From Lindgomyces ingoldianus (Eukaryota; Ascomycota; Dothideomycetes; Pleosporales; Lindgomycetaceae), in the NCBI RefSeq assembly GCF_010093535.1, contig NW_022985237.1, positions 43,301 to 104,280 on the forward strand: DNA of 60,980 nt, written 5' to 3'. Shown in pieces: positions 55,301 through 60,980 of the stretch. The notes under the pieces are model-generated. The model saw only the letters and a program-made list of their open reading frames with translations, searched no databases and was not told where the DNA came from. Every line of letters begins with the position of its first letter. Positions within the stretch are counted from its first letter, which is position 1. The translations under genes were made by a program, and so were the position numbers.

Positions 55301-58300
55301 TGTAAGCTTAGCCCTTTATTATTTAAACACTATAATAATTATAAATAGCTTCTTATTATATATCTTCTAGTTTAGCTCTAAACTAGATAAGACCTTACTA
55401 TAGAATAATACTAGGCACTAATTTCTATCTGCTTATTTCTAAAAAAGGACTTCTGCTACTACCTTATTAAAAGCGTTAGTTTTAATTTTAGTTTATAACA
55501 TAAGGTTAAAATAGTAAAGTGTAGGTATACTTAGTAGCGCAGACTTTAGCTTTTTAAAAGCTACATTACACTCTAAAGTTTATATAAAAGGAGTAGTAAA
55601 GCTCTAAAGCGTAATAATTAGTTTTACTATATAAAAGAATTCTAGAACAAATTGCTAATAAAATCTAGTAAAGCCTAAGAAAGATTTCACACCTGTTATA
55701 GTAGTAGGCGCCTACTAGTTGCGTAGCACCTCTACTTTCTCTAGGTTAACCTCTAGTCTTTTGTTTAAAAGTATATAGCTAAGATACTTTATTTAAGTAA
55801 TATAAAATTTACTTTTTTTAATCTTTACTTATAATCCTACTTACTAAAGCCTTTCTAAGACTTTTTTAATATAAAGGATATAAGTTACTTTGTCTTTAAA
55901 GTAGATAAAAATATTATTAAGATAAATAATATAAAAATTATTTAGATAGTTAATTAATACATTATTTATATAGTGCTAGTAAGTTGCTAGACTATTGCAT
56001 AATCTAAAAAGCAGGACTTTACACTTGTAGGTTTTATATTATGTCTAAAAGGTAGTACACTTTTTAGAGCTTAGATCTATCCTAATCTTATTAAAGGCTG
56101 CGCAAATATTAAACTTAGTAAAAATTACTACCTTAGTAGGTCTTAACAGAAGTTTGTCTATACATAGTATTAAATACACATCTTTATAGGTAAAAGCGTT
56201 AAGTTTGTAGTAATTAACATAGATACATAAGTTACTATTTAGTTTCTATACATAAAGAATAAGAGATGTAAAAAAGCTCTAACTTTACTTAATAAAGCTA
56301 TATTTTAAATTATCTATAACATATTTCTTTATTACCTCTAGCTCCTTAAGGTTTTGTTTGTACAACAGACTGTAACTATTAGGGAGAGGCTCTGTAAGGA
56401 CAATCTTGTAGTTATATAGACAATGTACTAGTAGCTAGTAAGCTGCTGTGTAGCTAAATACATCTTAGTACTAATAGTATTTAAAGGGTAATTAAAGGTT
56501 TACTAATGCTTTAGTTTTATGTTTAGTGTCTAACTATAAAGCTTACTTATCTTTAATTAACTACTTAATTTTATAAATAAAAGTTAAAAAGAACTTATTC
56601 TCTTTTTTTTTTATGTTAAAATAAAAAGCATTTACTAAAATTAGAGTAATAGTAGCTAAATAAACCTCCTTTAGATCTATTCTAGACTTCTTAATAAATA
56701 AGTAAAAAAACAATTTAAGTGTTTTTAGACTATAGATAATAGAAAATCTGTATAATTTTAGTAGCCTTAGCAAACCCTTAATGCAATAGATTATTAGGCT
56801 GTATAACTGCTAAAATTAGTCCTTTTCTTATAGTGTGTTGCGTTGTTTAATATCTAGCTCTACTTCTTTGTCGCGCGCAGGCTAGGTTAATTGTATAAGC
56901 AAAGGCAGCAAAGGTTTATAAGTAGGCAGATATTTACTAGGCTATATAATCTAATTCCTCTTTGTATCTAGATAGAGTTTAAAACAACATAACTATTTAA
57001 TGCTAATAATGTAATCCTAGGAGCTAAAGTTTATTATAATAAAAAGGCAGTTTTAGATGCTTCTTCTATTAATTTACATATATAGGCAGATATACTAGTA
57101 GACAGGGACTTAAATCTAATCTTAAAAGCCCTTAACTATAACTTTAAATAGTAAGTGTTAGATAGAGACATAAAAGCATTAAGATAATAACTTAGTAGTT
57201 AGTAAGTTAATAAATAAAAAACTATAAGCGCTAGTATTAACTAAAGAATTTAAACAGACTTTAATGCTTTTTAAATACAAAACAGTAGAGACTTAGAAGT
57301 GTTTTTCTCTAAATAAGTATAATAAATTAATGTTTAATAAATTATACTTACTTAAGCCTAGAATAAAGAGTTTTTTTAAGTGTTACTATTTCCTATCTAG
57401 AAGGCATCTAGATTAAAATTATTTATGTTTATAAATTTTTTTTTAAAATTTTACTACTCTACCTTTATTTCTTATACTCTAAAGATAGGGCAGTTGCTAG
57501 CAAAATGTCTTAGTTTTCTATAATTATAATAGTTACTAGAAGTTGTCTGTCTTTTAGAGGCAGGTGTCTAGCTAGGTTGTTAGTAGGTAGCTAGGGTAAA
57601 TTAAGGTACTAACATAGGTGCAGGTTAGAGTGCACTAGAATAGTATACTGCCTTAGATGTATTACTAGAAACCTTTTAAGACTAATCTATACTAGGTCTA
57701 ATAGTAGACTATTAGGTAAGATTAACAGTTTACTTTAAAATAGCAAAAGTATTTTTTCTTTCTATGTTATAAGCTGTTAGGTAGGCTACTATAGTCTTAA
57801 AAAAGCCCTTCTAAGTATGCTTAAAACCTAAGTTTAGTACTTTTAAGCTAAGTAGTATCTTTTCTTATAAGTAAAAAAACTATTCTGCTTTTAATATAAA
57901 CTCTTTAATAGCAGCACTAATAAAGTAAGCTTTAAAAGTAAAAAACGCTTTTTCTTTACTTATCTTTAAAGTTTAAAACGCCTATTACGCCTCTGTCTAT
58001 TTATTGCTAGTAATAAAGTAAGTTTATAAAAGCTTAATTATTTCTTTTATATTCCTAAACTAAAAGTGATCTAATTTAGCTAGGTATCTAGGCTCTAGGT
58101 ATTCCTTTGCAATACTAGCAGTGTGTCCCTATACTAGCGCTATGCGTGCGCGCTTACTCTAATAGTAATCTGCATTAATGTTAAGTCTATCTGTAATAGA
58201 GGCTTACTATTATTTAAATGTAAGTTTTTTACTGTCTGTAAAGTTCTTAATCTTAGGTGTACATTTAGTAAGGTAGCTTTAAAGAAGCTTAGGGGTGCCT

Positions 58301-58930
58301 AAAAAGTCTCTTGCTATTAGAGTAGTAAGGGTAATTTAAGGCATTATTAAGGGTAATTTAGTAGTTAGTAGAGGATAATTAAGACTAATAGTTTTTAATC
58401 TAGTTAGCTATTTAATTTATGCTTTTAATTAAGTAACTTAGTTCTTAAAGGCTATGCTGCTAAGGTTTAACTCTAAATCTAGTAGGTTTTTAGCTTTAAG
58501 TCCTACAAAAAGGAGTTTAGCTATTAAGGTTAGTAGTAGTTTAGTTCTAAAGGTAGGCATCTTGCCTTAGCTGCAGCTAGAATAAGTTACAGTCTTTATA
58601 ATAAAATCTAATAGTAGTTAAGAGTTAGGCATTAGTAGTTATCTTTAATCTTAATAAGTTATTAGTAGTCTCTAAGTTTCTACCTTAGCGCACTTTTTGC
58701 AACTTTTCTAAAGGCAATCTTAATTATAGGGGATAGAAAGTTCTAAACCTAAAGGCTTTAGTTAATAGAAGGTCTCTAGGATCTTATTTATACTAACTAA
58801 ATAATTTAATGTAACAGTGTGTAAGAAATTATAACCTAAACTAAATTAAACGCTTCTTAGAGTTAGACATAGTTAAATAAATAATTAATGTAATATTATA
58901 ATAAAGCTATTACTAGTAAAAGTAAGTTTT
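52400..58930 (-). pseudogene. Gypsy-A3 gag-pol pseudogene
   Basis: On the minus strand, a gag zinc knuckle relic is at about 57486-57533 (NYYNYRKLRHFASNCP, first Cys pair and Gly changed). Reverse transcriptase is at about 55890-55950 (FYIIYLNNIFIYFKD, both catalytic Asp now Asn). Downstream text near 55720-55860 fits the rest of the palm and thumb, with RNase H and integrase expected to 53000 but hard to read. The longest open piece, 70 codons at 56561-56773, is part of this damaged frame and has no independent meaning. Confidence 0.8.
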
Positions 58931-58939
58931 CTAATATAA

Positions 58940-59229
58940 TGTAACAGCGCAGGCAAGACAATAGGTCTAAATGCGGTATAAATCCACTTAGAGGCATATA
59001 GGAGTGCGTAGGGACTTAGAGACCTAGGAATACTAATAACACCTATAGGCCTTGTACGTAGGATATTAGAAAACTACTGAGCTAGCTACAGGGGCAAGGT
59101 GCGACTAAATACATGCGGGAATAGGGGTAACTGCGGGGGACTAGGTCGAGTCATGGTCGGGGCCGATACGGGGACCCTTCGGATAGGATCCGAGCGACCT
59201 GAGATGGAACGATTCGTAGAATCGTTACA
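58940..59229 (-). repeat. Gypsy-A3 5' LTR (right)
   Basis: 290 bp. Here the outer (right) 125 bases are nearly unmutated (GGTCGAGTCATGGTCGGGGC, CGATTCGTAGAATCG), and the inner half is RIP-changed, the mirror image of the left LTR. Confidence 0.96.
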
Positions 59230-59234
59230 GATGC

Positions 59235-60832
59235 TATCTAAAAGAAAGACACCTTATAGAAGCTAGCTACTACTTCTACTATTAACTTAAAAGTAACTAG
59301 AGAAGCACCCTTTATATAAGATGTTTAAGGCAGCAGAAAGAACGCACTTAGATAGTTATTAGATAATAAAATTCTAAACAGAGGTCTAGATAAAGCTAAT
59401 TAAGGCAGCTAGACAGCAGATTCTAGATTGTATGTAGGTGTACACCTACAAGCTTAACAAGCACTATAGATTGCAAAGATGTAAGGCGCAACTAGTAGTC
59501 TACAGCAATTAACAGAGAAACATTACTACATAAAATACCTATGCTGCTACTCTAGCAAAATGCTTATTTTAAATGCTAATAGTAATATCTGCATGCTTTA
59601 ACCTAGAGCTTAAATAATACAACATAACTAACGTGTTTGTACATGCAGCAATTAACTGCAATATCTATATGCAGATGCTAAGAGGCTATTAGAAACTAGG
59701 TACAATACTAAAGCTTTAAAAAGCATTATACAGCCTACAAATTTTTTTTTTACTCTAGTAACACTATTTTATAACAACCTTTAAAGGCCTTAGGTTTTTA
59801 GCTGTTTTATATAAACCCTACTATATAACTAAAGCTAGAATATTTATCTTCTTCTATGTAGACAACCTTATTGTTGCGCACAAAAAAGGCTCTAAAGTAG
59901 ATGCACAGCGTGTAGTAGACTAGTTACAAGAGAAGTATACCCTAATAGAAGGCAAGGACCTATAATAGTTCCTAGGAGTTAAGATTATTAAAGATTAACA
60001 GTAACAAATAATTTAGCTGTTATAGGCCTTATATATTAATAAGATAGCTAGGCTAGCTAATAAAAAGGACCTACAGCATGCTACACCTATAAGTGGGATT
60101 AAACTTATGCTGCAATCTAGTTTTGCAACCCTATTAGAAGTAAATTAATATTAGCAGAAGATTAGATCTCTGCTCTTTACAGTAGTTACTATAAGACTAG
60201 ACATTGCCTTTGCTACATTACGCCTTGCACAGTTTCTCACAAATCCTGCATCTAACTATTAGGATGCAGCTGATTAAGTCATCTTGTACCTACATGCGAC
60301 ACAGATGTACGCACTCTAATTAGGAGAAGAAGACTACCTTATAGTAGCAAGCAATGCGTTATTTATAAACAACACACTAAATAAGAAGAGCTCTTAGAGC
60401 TACATTATTTAACTATTTAGCAGATAGATTGCATAGTAAGTAAATAAATAAGATATAGTTATAACATTAACAACAAAAGCAGAATTACTTGCACTATTCT
60501 AAGTTGCTAAGGAAGCTATGTTTATAAAAATGCTCTTTAACAAACTGCAGGTTAAGCTGCCTAATTTAACTATTATAATCTAGTGTAACAACAAGCAGAC
60601 AATCTAACTAGTAAATAAAGAGATATTTTAACTTTAAACTAAGCTCTAACATGTTAACATCTATAACTACTAGCTCTAACAGGAAGTCTCTTAACAAACA
60701 ATTAAGGTTGTCTATGTCCCCTCTAGCAAGATGCTTGCGGACAGACTTACTAAAGCGCTTTTAGCCAGCAAATAGCCAAGCTTTCTTTAGCAAATTTGGC
60801 TAGTTGACGTCAGGGAGAGGATGGTCAGTTAG
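59235..60832 (+). pseudogene. Copia-1 reverse transcriptase and RNase H (3' part)
   Basis: Continues the frame cut by Gypsy-A3. Reverse transcriptase active site FYVDNLIVAHKKGSK is at about 59850-59895 with the second Asp changed to Asn. RNase H landmarks are TTKAELLAL near 60473 (Glu changed to Lys), a stop plus CNNKQTI near 60583 in place of WCDN, and MLADRLTKALLA near 60730. The C-terminus ends at a TAG at 60830-60832. The last 150 bases of the element, including the C-terminus, are almost unmutated. Confidence 0.87.
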
Positions 60833-60919
60833 GAAGCGGATATAGAAGAGATTGAAGCAAAAATGGAAGCCCTGGAAGCATACTAAGGATGCGCAATCGG
60901 GAACCAGCTTAAAGCATGT

Positions 60920-60935
60920 CCAAGCTGAGGGGGTG
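60920..60935 (+). other. Copia-1 polypurine tract
   Basis: AAGCTGAGGGGGTG directly before the 3' LTR, the primer site for second-strand synthesis. It fixes the plus orientation of the element and of every solo LTR of the family. Confidence 0.85.
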
Positions 60936-60980
60936 TGTCAGATATGCGCACCTACTGTCAAGACAGGAGGAACGTTTGAC
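60936..60980 (+). repeat. Copia-1 3' LTR, first 45 bases
   Basis: TGTCAGATATGCGCACCTAC and the following bases match the start of the 5' LTR without change; the remainder is beyond the window. Confidence 0.95.

Larger units (their letters stand above)
52032..59229 (-). mobile_element. Gypsy-A3, complete Ty3/gypsy element
   Basis: 7198 bp with two 290-bp LTRs and a perfect 5-bp target duplication GATGC (52027-52031 and 59230-59234). The C-run after the left LTR (CTACCCCCCCCTCT) is the reverse of a polypurine tract, so the element is on the minus strand. It interrupts the reverse transcriptase region of Copia-1. It is the uninterrupted reference used here to order A1 and A2. Confidence 0.96.
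48692..60980 (+). mobile_element. Copia-1, Ty1/copia retrotransposon, interrupted by Gypsy-A3, cut by the window end
   Basis: The 5' LTR is 48692-48947 and the 3' LTR begins at 60936 after a polypurine tract AGCTGAGGGGG. Without Gypsy-A3 and its duplicated GATGC, the internal region is about 4.8 kb, normal for a copia element. It inserted into the Copia-2 LTR; the left flank is ATACC, and the matching duplication should follow the 3' LTR outside the window. It is the source family of the solo LTRs elsewhere in the window. Confidence 0.93.

Noticed and set aside
1..60980. tRNA or rRNA genes
   Set aside because: No cloverleaf or rRNA-like conserved stretch was noticed on either strand; a dedicated search (tRNAscan-SE, Infernal) was not possible here.
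1..60980. Starship-type giant mobile element or centromere
   Set aside because: A RIP-rich region with an accessory NLR and nuclease-like gene invited the idea, but no DUF3435 tyrosine recombinase text was found, and nothing in the sequence distinguishes a centromere from other repeat-rich DNA.

Overview
The window looks like an AT-rich, transposon-packed compartment of a filamentous ascomycete (Pezizomycotina, probably Dothideomycetes; this placement is inference). Four things point there. Almost every reading frame carries TAG/TAA stops and Asp-to-Asn, Glu-to-Lys or Cys-to-Tyr changes of the kind left by repeat-induced point mutation (RIP: C-to-T, mostly at CpA and also at CpG). Introns are short, with CTAAT/CTGAT branch sites. 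There is a HET-NACHT-WD40 gene. There are Fot/pogo, Tc1, MULE, Ty1/copia and Ty3/gypsy remains. Only one short GC-rich island, about 31.8-34.7 kb, holds genes that still look intact.

Left part (1-16.1 kb). A Gypsy-A element (minus strand) is split by a Fot/pogo transposon (792-10334), which is itself split by a complete Ty3/gypsy chromovirus, Gypsy-B (1576-9247, 592-bp LTRs, target duplication GGTTT). A second Gypsy-A body (11248-15415) shares an LTR with the first. It contains two inverted solo Gypsy-A LTRs, a 414-bp TRIM-like element and a solo LTR of that TRIM. Solo LTRs of a copia family (Copia-1) are scattered through this part and the next.

Middle (16.1-31.3 kb). A Gypsy-D element (minus strand) has LTRs hit by several insertions. 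The largest is a roughly 8-kb element with imperfect terminal inverted repeats and a 9-bp target duplication (16352-24336). It contains a MULE-like transposase gene on the minus strand, a second unrecognised intron-rich gene on the plus strand, and a nested Fot/pogo element. Introns of both genes share sequence with each other.

Gene island (31.8-34.7 kb). A small acidic coiled-coil gene (minus, with a frame break) and a 496-aa PD-(D/E)XK nuclease-like gene with one 48-nt intron (plus) are divergently arranged. Two Tc1-type transposons (minus; the second has 76-78-bp inverted repeats) follow. Next comes a broken HET-NACHT-WD40 NLR gene (37706-40496) and a truncated, nearly unmutated Tc1 transposase (40829-41332).

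Right part (41.3-61 kb). This is a four-level nest. A fragment of the MULE-like element is interrupted by Copia-2 (42210 onward). The right LTR of Copia-2 is interrupted by Copia-1 (48692 to beyond the window). Copia-1 is interrupted by a complete Gypsy-A (52032-59229, 290-bp LTRs, target duplication GATGC). A 10-N assembly gap lies in the Copia-1 5' LTR.

Because paired LTRs and family copies can be compared directly, the window records both insertion order and where RIP stopped. The outer edges of elements are much less mutated than their interiors. All translations and alignments were done by eye, so pseudogene limits are approximate, whereas LTR, TIR and target-duplication coordinates were read from the bases.
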